In this document: piece by piece, positions 12,796-23,100 of the stretch
How the letters are laid out: each line of letters starts with the position of its first letter
Numbering within the stretch: position 1 is the stretch's first letter
DNA from: Mesorhabditis belari
Lineage: Eukaryota > Nematoda > Chromadorea > Rhabditida > Rhabditidae
Assembly (NCBI GenBank): GCA_958450365.1
Contig: CAUEEP010000938.1
Span: forward strand, 434,001 to 498,000
Direction of reading: 5' to 3'
DNA length: 64,000 nt
Translations under genes and position numbers: made by a program
Notes under the pieces: model-generated
Told to the model about the DNA's origin: nothing
The model's input: only the letters and a program-made list of their open reading frames with translations
Database searches by the model: none

Positions 12796-13403
12796 TTACT
12801 CAAATCCTTTTAAATTGCACACCCATGGTTGAGTGCGGTTTCGGTAGAAACATTCAGCGTCGATGGCCCCTTGAGTTGCCTATAATATAAAAGAAATTGA
12901 CAAATAGATTTCGTTGAGTATAAGAAATTGATTTCAAGTCGGCTCTGGTTAAATTTACAGCTCAATTGTGCGATGTGTTCCTCTCTTAAACAATTTTTAA
13001 AAAGAGGCAAAGTTGCGGTAACTTTGCAAAGCTCGCCTGTTTTAGAATGTCTTATTTAGGGGGAATTTGATTTTCTCAAAAAAAAAATCTACACACATCT
13101 GTGTTCAATTTCGCCGACTTTTTATCGGTGTCATCAAGGAATGTGGTGAAATTTGTCATCTTCTCCACAAAGTCATCAAAATTCGGCTTGATATGCTCGT
13201 AGATTACGGTGAAATTCTGAAACAAATTGTTTTATAGATCTTTCTTTTCATGTTATGTTTTTATAGATTTTGAAAGCACATACATTGCTGAAACCTTTAG
13301 CCAGGTCTCCAATATTCTTTTCGAGGCTATCGATTGCGCGCTGTGTGGCGGCAATGGCAGCGAATCGCGACATGAAAGCATCAGTGTCCACATAGTTCAC
13401 CAT
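12796..13403 (-). CDS. Small three-exon gene, unknown function (107 residues)
   Basis: Exon 1 (13284-13403) starts at ATG and encodes 40 residues beginning MVNYVDTDAFMSRFAAIAAT. A GTATGT donor and a TTTCAG acceptor bound a 67 bp intron. Exon 2 (13097-13216) encodes another 40 residues beginning NFTVIYEHIKPNFDDFVEKM. A further intron ending TATAG leads to exon 3 (12796-12880), ending NLKGFE and a stop. The frame stays open through all three exons in phase 0. No signal peptide or membrane segment. The alanine- and acid-rich first two exons could form helices. I do not recognise the family. Exon 2 is duplicated in inverted, broken form at 11941-12092, which supports it as a real transcribed unit. 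Exon 3 is the least certain part. Confidence 0.5.
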
Positions 13404-13714
13404 TTTCTAAAATCTCTGTCAACAATCTGTTTGATTTCAGTGACAGAAAAGGATTAATCATACTTTCATTTGTTTTGTATGAGAAGAGAGGCGAAGAAAA
13501 AGCAAAAAAAAACTTCTTCTTTTCAAACTTGAATGCCTTGCTTGCCGCTGATCGTCCCACGTTTCCTCAGAGATTTTTGAAGTTATTTTAGCCCAATCCT
13601 ACCTAGTTCTATCAAAATTGGGCTAAAAATCGCCGAAGCCTAACTGAATACGTAACCCAAGCCTGAATGGAAGTTTCATTTTTAGTTTTAATTTAATGAA
13701 GGTTTAATTTCGAG

Positions 13715-13800
13715 TGTGTCAATTAATTAATTGATCAATTAATTGATCAATCAATTAATTGATCGATTAAAGTTGAACGATTAAAATTTGAATCGATTAA
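13715..13800. repeat. AT-rich palindromic repeat of AATTAATTGATC units
   Basis: Repeated AATTAATTGATC and GATCAATTAATT blocks form overlapping palindromes that can fold back on themselves. Confidence 0.75.
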
Positions 13801-13884
13801 TGCGTTTTTTTTAAAAGGCGCCCTCGTATTGGCCAGCTATTTAGCTACGGTAAATCTAATAGAACGCTAATAGAACTAATAAAG

Positions 13885-14103
13885 CTAATAGAACGTCACT
13901 CCCCTGGTACAGTCGTTTAGCCTAACTTCTTTTTAGAAAATCATTTTTTCTCAGCTTCTAGATTGTTCCCTAAGACTTTTAGTAAAAAATACTAGATTTT
14001 AAGGACTATTATTTAACACCCAAGCGCATAAAGCACCGCAGAGCACGAGACTTTCAAAGTTAGACTACACGACTGTACGCTCGTCATTATGGCGTTCTAT
14101 TAG
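13885..14103. mobile_element. MITE with about 40 bp terminal inverted repeats
   Basis: The left end CTAATAGAACG...GTACAGTCGTTTAGCC and the right end (reverse complement) CTAATAGAACG...GTACAGTCGTGTAGTC match over about 40 bp with mismatches. Non-coding. Shares blocks with 5005-5215 and 30165-30366. Confidence 0.65.
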
Positions 14104-14271
14104 AGTATTTACGGTACGGTAGTTACGGTTTTAAAGACCATGGCAAAATCTCACGCTCATTTTCTATATTTTAGAAATTTTGTCTTGTTTTATTCGCTAG
14201 TTTTGCACTTTTTTTTCTTGACGGGGTTATGGTACTTTCTCTCGGGTGTTTTAGAAAACGTATTAATCGTA

Positions 14272-14508
14272 TTACTCTAATCTCATTCTTGTTTCTGCTT
14301 CTCTCAAAAAACCTTTTAAGCAAGAAAACTTTGATCTTTCTCTAAGACCTCTAAACTTTGCTTTATGTGATTTTTCATTCCAAACCTCATCGACATCAAT
14401 CGAGAATTGACAAATTATTTCATCGCATCCATATCCCAAAATCAGTTGATTCCCAGTGTCCGAGATCGTTAAGGCAAAAAATCCCAATAAGGCCAAGAGT
14501 TTGAGCAT
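14272..14508 (-). CDS. Possible small secreted protein, 78 residues
   Basis: Starts MLKLLALLGFFALTISDTG, a good signal-peptide shape (hydrophobic core, then a small and polar end). It continues through a stretch with two cysteines (YGCDEIICQF) into a basic C-terminal part. It stays open to a stop as one exon. A GTTTGG donor-like site after SIDVDE leaves open that only the first 40 or so residues are exon 1 of a longer gene. No family recognised. Confidence 0.4.
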   Translation of the reverse strand: MLKLLALLGFFALTISDTGNQLILGYGCDEIICQFSIDVDEVWNEKSHKAKFRGLRERSKFSCLKGFLREAETRMRLE

Positions 14509-15290
14509 TTTCTTTTGATTTATCGTCTAACTGAAACTATCTGAGATTGAATTGAGTTTTTGAGAAATCTTTTAACTTCTAGAAAATATGCAACCAAGTA
14601 TTGATTCAAAAAAAGAAAAAAATCAGTAACTGATTTGAGAGTGAATCAATTCTTGATGGGTTTAATAAAAAGAGGGAGAATATGGAGAAATGGGTGGGGT
14701 GCGTGTAGAACAAGAAGCGGAAACATCACACCTTATCTCACATCGTTTTTCTTCTTTCTCAATTTTCATGTCTTTCGAACAAACACATAAAATATGTTCT
14801 CCCATTTGCCCCACTGTCTTCTCGGTCATAACTTTTCCTTTTTTTTCTTTGCATTGCTCCCGAAATTCTTGTGATAAATGAGGAATAAAAGTGAAGTTTT
14901 GTGTTCATTTTATCTTCTCAATTTACGATTATCCTTTAGCTGCTAGGTGGAATCGATTAAATGGAAGTGTCACGACTGCTGGATGATCTGAGAGACCAAA
15001 TTCCTGAAATACCCCTGAAATAATCTGTTGACATTCATTTATAAACTTGAGATTTGTACTCTGACAAACTTTGCGTCTTACAATAAATAAAATAATTAGT
15101 TGATGGAATTTCACCTAAATAATTTTCGAATCTAGACGTTCCAGAGATCATTTCTAGATCGAACAATCCATTTTCAAACTTCAAGGATCATTTATTATAT
15201 TAGAAATTCAATAAAAGATATTATAGTGATTTGTTTGATTGATTGATTGATTTTGAGTTTGATTTCTTCAAAGATTTGTGCTCACAAGGC
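14509..15290. other. Intergenic, no gene seen
   Basis: Probable upstream region of the small secreted protein. An open minus-strand frame near 14930-15112 has no ATG of its own. Confidence 0.4.
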
Positions 15291-15530
15291 GGTGTTCTTT
15301 GTGCTTCCCCGTAAACGCGCACTTTCTGGCACAAGGCTCGTCGCCCCGCCGTTGCCCGGTTTCAAAGATTCGTGTTCTTTGTGCTTCCCCGTAAACGCGC
15401 ACTTTCTGGCACAAAGCTCGTTCCTCCCGCCGCCGCCCGGTTCAAAGATTCGTGTTCTTTGGGCTTCCCCGTAAACGCGCACTTTCTGGCACAAGGCTCG
15501 TCGCCCCGCCGCCGCCCAGTTTAATTACCC
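15291..15530. repeat. GC-rich 80 bp tandem repeat, 3 copies
   Basis: Units start at 15291, 15371 and 15451. Each has TGTTCTTTGTGCTTCCCCG, AAACGCGCACTTTCTGGCAC and a CGCCGCCGCCC-type end. Shorter matches to the unit occur at about 18269-18312 (inside the large inverted-repeat element) and about 50789-50822. Confidence 0.9.
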
Positions 15531-15600
15531 AAGGAACGGGAAAATGTTTCGAGAATTGTCAAAAATTGAAGCAATTTTGTTGGAAATTTGGAATATATGG

Positions 15601-15850
15601 TTTTTCGATATGGGGAATTCGATGGTATTGCTCATTTCATTGGACAGTCGTTCCAGAAGGGGTGTTTTCTTAACTCAAACTCGATCGACAACCATCAAAT
15701 CCATCTGAAATTTGCACATCTATTATAAAGTCGCATTTATATATCTAGATAAGCTAACTATTATCTGGATTTTATTCAAAAACGTACTGCAATGTGCCGA
15801 TCGATGAGTTGCGTTTCCCTCAAAATCGCCGTCTTCTTAGGGTTGAAGTT
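15601..15850. repeat. Direct repeat, copy 1 (partner 17352-17620)
   Basis: Shares with the downstream copy TTTTCGATATGGGGAATTCGA, CATCTATTATAAA, TATTCAAAAACGTA and CCGATCGATGAG in the same order. The two copies flank about 1.5 kb. They do not show clear LTR ends (TG...CA). Confidence 0.7.
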
Positions 15851-17351
15851 CTTAGGTTGAACATCGTTTCAGCTAACTAAATCTATTATTGGATTGGAAA
15901 GAAAGTTCTCGGAAAAAGTTTGACTGGAATTTCTTAAAAACGAATCCACCAATTGAAGAACATTTTATTCTATTATTTACAAGCCGACTCCAAAAAATTA
16001 CTCGTAAAAAAATGAGTGCAGCTTTCCCTTAAAATTTTAGAGATTTTGAAAAATCATTATTTTCGAGCTTAAATTCTCAGCTCACTCGGCACCAGAAAAA
16101 CGATTCTTTATGAGGAAAAGCTAGCATAAATAAGCAATACGCTCTATAAACTCGATTTTTGACCAAACATTTTTTACAGAGAAGCTGTATTTCAAAAATA
16201 GTTTTTTTTTGGCGTCATCTTCTCGGCACTGCGGGGTTTTTGCTGAAATAAGTGATTCTGAAAAGTTAAAGCATTAGATCGAATTTGCTTAATCACAAAA
16301 TTTTCCCTATTTTAAGTACTTGATTTTAGGTTTTGAATGGGACCCATTGTCTATTCATTAACCCATTAAAAACTTGTCTAAAGGCTGGTCACTCAAAAAG
16401 TGACCAAGTCATTTCAGCTCAAGAAATCTCTTTTTTTTTTACCTGAAGCAAACTCCAATTTTTTTTGTTAAAAACTTTTTGGAATATAGTCAAGTTTATC
16501 AAAAAATTTGGGAAGAACTCATGGCTTGGCTTTTGAGAAATCACCGTGCAAACTTTTTCCTAGAACTTTCTTTCCAAACTAATATAAGAATTACCTTCCA
16601 GTCACTAAGCTTCAAGAGCTTCTGTTTTTCGAAAAAGCTTCATTTTAAGCCATTTCAGGGCACAAACGGCGATTTTAGGCCGACATCATCTCTAGTATTT
16701 TCCAATGCTTGAGCCCGTTTAATCGTTTTGTTTCATGAGTTTCTTGCTGCCCCTACGGACCGAAATCCTTGGGATGAATCCAAAAATTCACAGCGGCCCC
16801 CTTCAGCACCCTTTTACAGGCACTTGGGATCACATTTCGACCGACGGAGAACCCGCCACAATGGTCAAAATGAGCCGGAGCTGGGTTGACCAGCCCTACA
16901 GCCGAGGTTAGTTTTGGGAAGCGGTGACCACATGGGGCAGACAACGGATTGGTTACCGGATGACCCAAGATGGACGCTTCCGACTCGAGAATTGAACAGG
17001 GAGTATATGAGCCGGCATGATATGCCAGATCGAGCGCGATTGTGCTTCTTCACAGGGAACACACAGCTATCTTCTTTTTTGAATTTTAAAGTTCAAAAAC
17101 TTCAAATTTTTGGACAGAAAAATTGTACCTGGGCGGCTTTTCGGGATTGGGGAATCGATTGAAGCTGTTAGTTTTAATGTTTTTCTTGTTCTTGTACAAA
17201 AATCAAAATCTAAAAACAATGATTTCAACGCATTTCTCATTGAAGGATGGTTCTAATCTGAAAAAATTTTCATTCTTCGTTACGTTCCAAATAAAACTGG
17301 ACAGTTTTTTTTTTGACTTTAAATCCTCGTAGAATTGTTTTTAGACACTTT
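15851..17351. other. Sequence between the direct repeats
   Basis: Mostly AT-rich with no coding signal. Between about 16745 and 17060 there is a GC-rich island, open on both strands, with no recognisable protein. If the direct repeats bound a mobile element, this is its interior. Confidence 0.35.
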
Positions 17352-17620
17352 TCGATATGGGGAATTCGAGTTTGATTTCCCCCGTAAACTTACTTCCAAA
17401 ATCTCTTCCAGTCGTTCCAAAATCGTTCCAAAGTCGTTCCAAAATCTCTCAACTTGATCAATAATGATCAAATCTATCTAAGATCTGCATATCTATTATA
17501 AATTAGCATTTACATAAATAGATAAGACAAACATTTATCTAGATTATTCAAAAACGTATCGGAATATTCCGATCGATGAGCGTGTTTCCCTCAAAATCGC
17601 TATCGTCTTCGCCGAACGGG
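17352..17620. repeat. Direct repeat, copy 2 (partner 15601-15850)
   Basis: See copy 1. It contains an extra local repeat of CAGTCGTTCCAAAATC-type units at about 17400-17450. Confidence 0.7.
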
Positions 17621-18029
17621 TTGATTTTAATTAAATATCGTAAATTATATCTAGATATGTTTTGCCCTGCACAGAAAAGTTCATAAATAATTTGGTGTTT
17701 AAAGAAAAGGGAAAAGTTTAAGTTCAACGAGTAAAAAATGAAATGAAGCATCAGCGTCTATTCCGAGTATCGGTTTAAAAGTAAATAAAACCCAGTAAAC
17801 CCTGTATAGATCCTTTTATACAAACTGCCGTATGCTAGTTAAAAAAACGTTGCTTTCTTTTGTAAAACCTCAAAGAAGTGACCAGGGGTGAGCGGATCAT
17901 TAGATCTGGATTCGGCCATTTTTTTCCAGTTTATGATCCGGCTCGGAAAATTTCGGTTCATTTTGAAAGATCGAACAAAATGGATCGCTTGATGAAGCCA
18001 ATTGATTCACTGACCCCAAAAACCCCCCG

Positions 18030-19083
18030 GGAACTTTTTCAAAGACTTTAAGTCTTTAAAAGTTTTCGAACTTTTCCAAAAGTTCTTTCTCTGTTTTGAC
18101 CGGCTCTTTGCCACTCCCGGTTTCCAGGGAGTAGCAAAGGGGAACTCGTGGCTGAACTTCGCACTCCGCCACCCTGTAGTCCGAAGACTTGGTTTTTTGA
18201 CATAAAAATGAGCTCCATCAAAGTATGGCTGAGAAACAGCCAAAAAAACTAAAGGCTTATTGAGCGGGTGTTCTTTATGCGCGCGCACAACCGCACATTT
18301 TCTGGCACAGGGCCTTTACACATAGCGAGCCTTTTCCTCCCCTTTCGTCCACTCGCACTGGTCCATCGAGTTTCACGAGTATAAACAATGTTTGGAGACA
18401 GAGTTTGTAGAAGCTTGCTTCTCGCTTGGTCGGTGCCTAACCCATTCGTGGAAGGCGGCGCCCGGAGCGATGGGCTGGCCCGGGTCGAATAGCCCCGAGC
18501 AGCAAAAAACCGAAAGGTTGACCGAAAGGATGTGTGGAAAAGTCTCCCGTGAGGGAGACCGCTGAAGATCGTGGAATCGCTACTATTTCGCACTGCCACC
18601 CGTGGAGGAAGGCAGAATGGTCTGTTGCTCGTAACCGGATTACAATTATGCTCCCTTTGGGCTCCGGCTTCCGTCAGCTGTCCGCTACTCGACAGTCGTC
18701 TAGATGGCGGGAGTTTGGACACCCCATTGGAGGAACCGTGAGGTTCTTAAACCGACTGGGGATCAGATCAATCCCTTTTAGCATCAACAAAGTGTAACTT
18801 CGGAGCATTCTCCTACTTATGCTGCGCGCACCTTAGCAAGCTAAGCATTCTTGCTGCGGGAGTCGGTGCCATCGCCAAGGACCAGACGTGGACCTCGGAT
18901 CCCAAGAGTCTTTGGACTACGGGGTGGCGGAGTGCGAAGTCCAGCCACCTCCTCGTGGTGCACTCTGGGCACTCCCTGTTAACAGGGAGTGGCGAAGAGC
19001 TGGACAAAAAAAGGAAAAGAAAAGCTTTGGAAAAGTTCAAAAGCTTTAAAAACTTTAAACTTTAAAGGTTTTCCAAAAGTTCG
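18030..19083. mobile_element. GC-rich element of about 1.05 kb with about 180 bp inverted ends
   Basis: The left arm (about 18030-18215) and right arm (about 18890-19083) are imperfect reverse complements. Shared blocks include the near-palindromic CACTCCC...GGGAGT motif, CTTCGCACTCCGCCACCC and an AACTTTTCCAAAAG-rich outer edge. The interior is GC-rich with several small hairpins, such as CTCCCGTGAGGGAG. A minus-strand frame of 157 codons fills half of it but is low in hydrophobic residues and looks incidental. It also carries a match to the 80 bp unit of 15291-15530. No transposase recognised. Confidence 0.55.
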
Positions 19084-20175
19084 TTTCAGAAAAACGGCGT
19101 CAAATGGGCCTAGGGTTTGTTTGATGTAAAGTCAGTTTGAGGGGGCAAAAAGGAGATTAAAACTTTTTGAATGTGATCTCAATTCCAGTTATCGTGGAAA
19201 TTTGGCGATTGGCTGCTCAAATCGTGTCAAGGATGTGCCTAATTCTTTTGGGAATTACCTAACTAATGAAATTTCCTAATTAGCAAAGCAAAACGAAGCC
19301 AACTTTCCGTCGAAATTCGCGGTAAAATACGAAATCATATCAAAAAAGAGATAGCATTTCACTTAAATACACGCTTTTTCTCTGGAATTCTCTGAAATTT
19401 TGTCAAATTTTTACTTTTAAAAGACAATAAATGAATACGGTATTTCGTCCACGCATTAGCTTTCCATCTTTTGCGACAAGCTATCCTATAGTTTGCATGT
19501 AAATTTGTTAATTGATAAATTTTGCGAACGGTTAGCGGAGTCACAAGCCACTTAACTATAAGTACACAACTGGCGTATTCTTGAAACGTCGTCTTCCGCG
19601 TCTGTACTCCCTTATCTTTACCATATTTCAAATATTTATTACCATTTGTAGCCCGAAGGCTTCGTGCCTGTCCGCCGGGTCCGCGCAATCTCTTTTTCTA
19701 TTTTCTTCCAGTACGGTAGATCGAGTCAAATTCAAACTCAAGTCAAGAATTGTGCACAGTAATTGAGCGGAATGCTTGAATTGTAATGTGTTTGCAATAC
19801 CATGTAAGATTTTCTTCATAGCACTAAGACAAAGTTCACCACATTTTTACCATTTCGAAGGGGAAATGGGGAAAAGCCAATCACACACGATCATCACACA
19901 ACACAGTTCATGGAATGTATTCAATAAAGAAAAAAAACTAGATCAATAAATAGATGAGCAGAGAATTTGGGGGGGAATATTGCAAAGAACTAGAAAAACC
20001 CCTATAAAGTGTAGTTATGGCAAAAAAAAAAGGGGGAAACTCGGAAATGATAATGCCAGTCAAGATAGCACCAGTTTAACGGAAAAAAAATGGCAAAACT
20101 ACCGTAATCCTAGAAAAAACGAGACAAAATGGAATACGGTGATGAATAAATAGAATTACAAGAGATTACAAGAGA
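19084..20175. other. Intergenic, downstream of apd-3
   Basis: At about 19590-19650 there is a diverged match to the interior of the MITE at 44861-45106 (shared GCGTCTGTA, CTCCCTT and CTTTACC blocks). Otherwise no coding signal. Confidence 0.5.
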
Positions 20176-23100
20176 TTATTTCTTCGAACAAAGCTCTCGA
20201 AGATCGTCAACGATACTCGAGATCATTTGTTGATCGCCGCTTTTGCCGTTGATTTGAATGGAATCACCCTGAAGATGTCTGATTATTTTTATTTCATACT
20301 GTAGTTTCTAAAGTCTCGTACGTAGGCCATTTCATTGGGTAAATGGAAAGTTGCTTGCCGAAGCGCCTCAAACGCCGAGAACCTAAAGGGACGTCGCCGA
20401 CGTAGATGGCCATTGCCATTTACTCCTGGTTCGATGGGTTCGCTGTATATTAGATATTGTTTCAAGCTAAAGAGATGCAATTTTTGCACGAAAACCGCTT
20501 CTAGCACACTACTAGACACATACTTTCAGCACATCAACTCATTCATTTACCCAACTATGGTGTGCCAGGGACTATGTGTTTACGCTAACAATTCAAAGCT
20601 CTTCCTCAAATCCCATTCAAAATTTTACCGTCTTTTTGACGAGAACGGCTACCGGTCGATTGTCGATATTTGTTGTTGCATAAAGGGAGGCTGCCCCGGG
20701 AACCTCTTCCACCACTAAAATTTAGTGTTTGATACGAATATAGAATCACTTTTCAGTACTCACCTGTGAATCGTGCTTTTTGCGTGATTCTTTGCACGAT
20801 TTGCTTGAAGGGAACGGGGCTTGAACATGTCGCTGAAGCAGACAAATCGATCTCGTCACTCGAGAGAAGAACTCCATAGGATTCTCTAAAAATGAAAAAA
20901 TATAATATTTTATTTACTTTATATGCTTAAAGTCTTAAATTCTTAAATTCTTAAATTCTTCAATTCTTTTGGTACTCACTTTCCGATCGTTGCCGATAAA
21001 AGGAATGTGGTGGCCGGGATGGAGAGTTTGAAATCAAGTTTCTCCGAGTTCGAATTGTCTCCATCCTAAAGATTGTTTTTAGGGAACATCTACCGTAATA
21101 CTTTTTAGAATACACTAGTCTAATAACCTTAGTTTCACTTTAATCAATTAGCTTACTTGAACAAAATATGTTAGCGATCCACGAATCTTTTGACTTAAAG
21201 CCGTCGACGCGACCGTGACTCTCAATGGGAGAATCGTGGAATCGTTTGGTGAAATCGATGAGACTTTGAGGGATGAATCCTTAAAGATTTCATTTCTTTT
21301 AATTCCTAAGCAAGTGTCGAATCTTCTCAACTTTTCCCCCACCCCATCTCCATCTTTAGCCATTCGTGCATTGAGTGTTTCACAGAGATTGATCTCGATT
21401 CCTTTCATTTCATTAGTGCCTTCATTGCTCAGTGAGATCTTCACTAAACAAGTCGATGGATCGTCCGGACAAACCGAGATCGAATAGTCCTGAAAAAGTA
21501 CATCATTCGAAAATGGATCTTGTCTCAGTTCAGAGATTAGAAGTTAGACCAAAGTTAGGCTCAAGTCTAATCTGGTCTACCAAAAAGTACTACTGAGCCT
21601 GCCCCTTTCTCTTAGCTCGGTCCTAGCCTAGCTTACAGGCCCAGGAATCTACTATATATAAAATATGACCACTTACCGCTTTGAGATCTCCATTGCTAGC
21701 CAGTGATGACAGATGTGAATGCGATCCGATTGGAGATGGGCCGGGGGTGTCCCCTTCTTGGAAAGGATTTGATGGAGTGCACACACCGGACGGCTCTTCA
21801 TAAGCTTCTCTCGACGGGACACCCAACTTTTTCTTCTTTTTGCTCTTTTTTTCTCCCTAAATGAGTTGGCTTTTTTGTATCTTTTGGGCAGTTTACCTTC
21901 AACGCATCAGCCGCTTCTTCCACCACATTTTCCTCATCCAGCCAGTTGTCCATGTCAAAAACGTTTCCACTTGTCGCTGAAATTTTGTATTTAGCTTGAT
22001 TTTGTCTAGCTTGGTAAAATTAGCAAAAAGTTCATTTCTTCAACACCCACCAGCACTAGTTGCCCCATTTGAAAGTTGTGCTTTCGCCTTTTTCTTCTTT
22101 TTCATCTTCTTTTCAGCACTAAAAGCAAAAATTTTCAAAAGAAATTCAAGAAATCAAACCTCTCAACCGTTTCCACATCATTTTTCTTCTTCTTTGCCAC
22201 TTTCTTCTTTGTTGTTTGTTCTTGTGTGATCACCTTTTGTGGCCCAGTTGTTGGTGGTCGAGGTTGCAAAGGTCCTTGCTAAATTTGAAATCGTTTATTA
22301 ACAAAATGCCTTCAATTTTCCAACAACATATTCCTCTAGCGATTTTCCTTTAAACAACATACAAAAAGCTTTTCTTTAATTGGGTTAATCTCTACGTGAA
22401 GTCACGGAAACAACTCCGATACGAACAAAAAAAAGAGAAACCAATTTTTGAGCTACTTGAACGGAAAAGAAATCTCTGAACGAGAACCCACATATCCGTC
22501 TGTTTGTGAGAAAGAAATAGAATCATCCTGTACAAAAAAATGAATAGGAAAATGGGGAAATGAATGAAAAATTAGGATGGAACTTGCCATGAAAGGACGA
22601 GCGTTGGCTGATTGACGAACGTAGGCTTGGGGTCCACGAACGATCTCGTCAGGTCTGGAAATGGAGAAGTTAACATTGGAACAAGATAATTATAATATTA
22701 ATATTCTTATACAAAAACCGGCAATGATGATCATATATTGCCAAACTTTTGCAAACGAACCTCAACGGTTCATCGAGATTCACGTCGAGCGCCTTGAACT
22801 CATCAGTTAGACCATTCTAAAAATAAAAATAATCTTTAAATTTTAAAAGCGAATCGATAATATTACCGTTTTCTCATCTTCATCATCGGTCGATTTCGCA
22901 TTCTCGGGCATTTCTCCATCATTTCGATTGACTTGATGTACAATCGCCACCTCATCTTCATCACTACTGCTTTCCTCAGCCGCCTAAATAATCAATTAAA
23001 TTTAAATTTCAAACATTCACTCACTCTTTTCTTCTTTCCCTTTCCTTTTTTCGTTTTCTCCTTTTTCTTTTCTTTCTTCGCGTTTTTCCATGTCAGCGTC

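Noticed and set aside
14930..15112. Possible secreted peptide (hydrophobic start, minus strand)
   Set aside because: It has no ATG; the first codon is GTG directly after a TTTAG acceptor. At best one exon of something unseen.
15601..17620. LTR retrotransposon
   Set aside because: The direct repeats lack TG...CA ends, the copies differ a good deal, and no gag or pol frame lies between them.
18249..18722. 157-codon minus-strand frame in the GC-rich element
   Set aside because: Low complexity Arg/Ser content, no motif, and the plus strand is open too. GC-rich DNA has few stops, so this is expected by chance.
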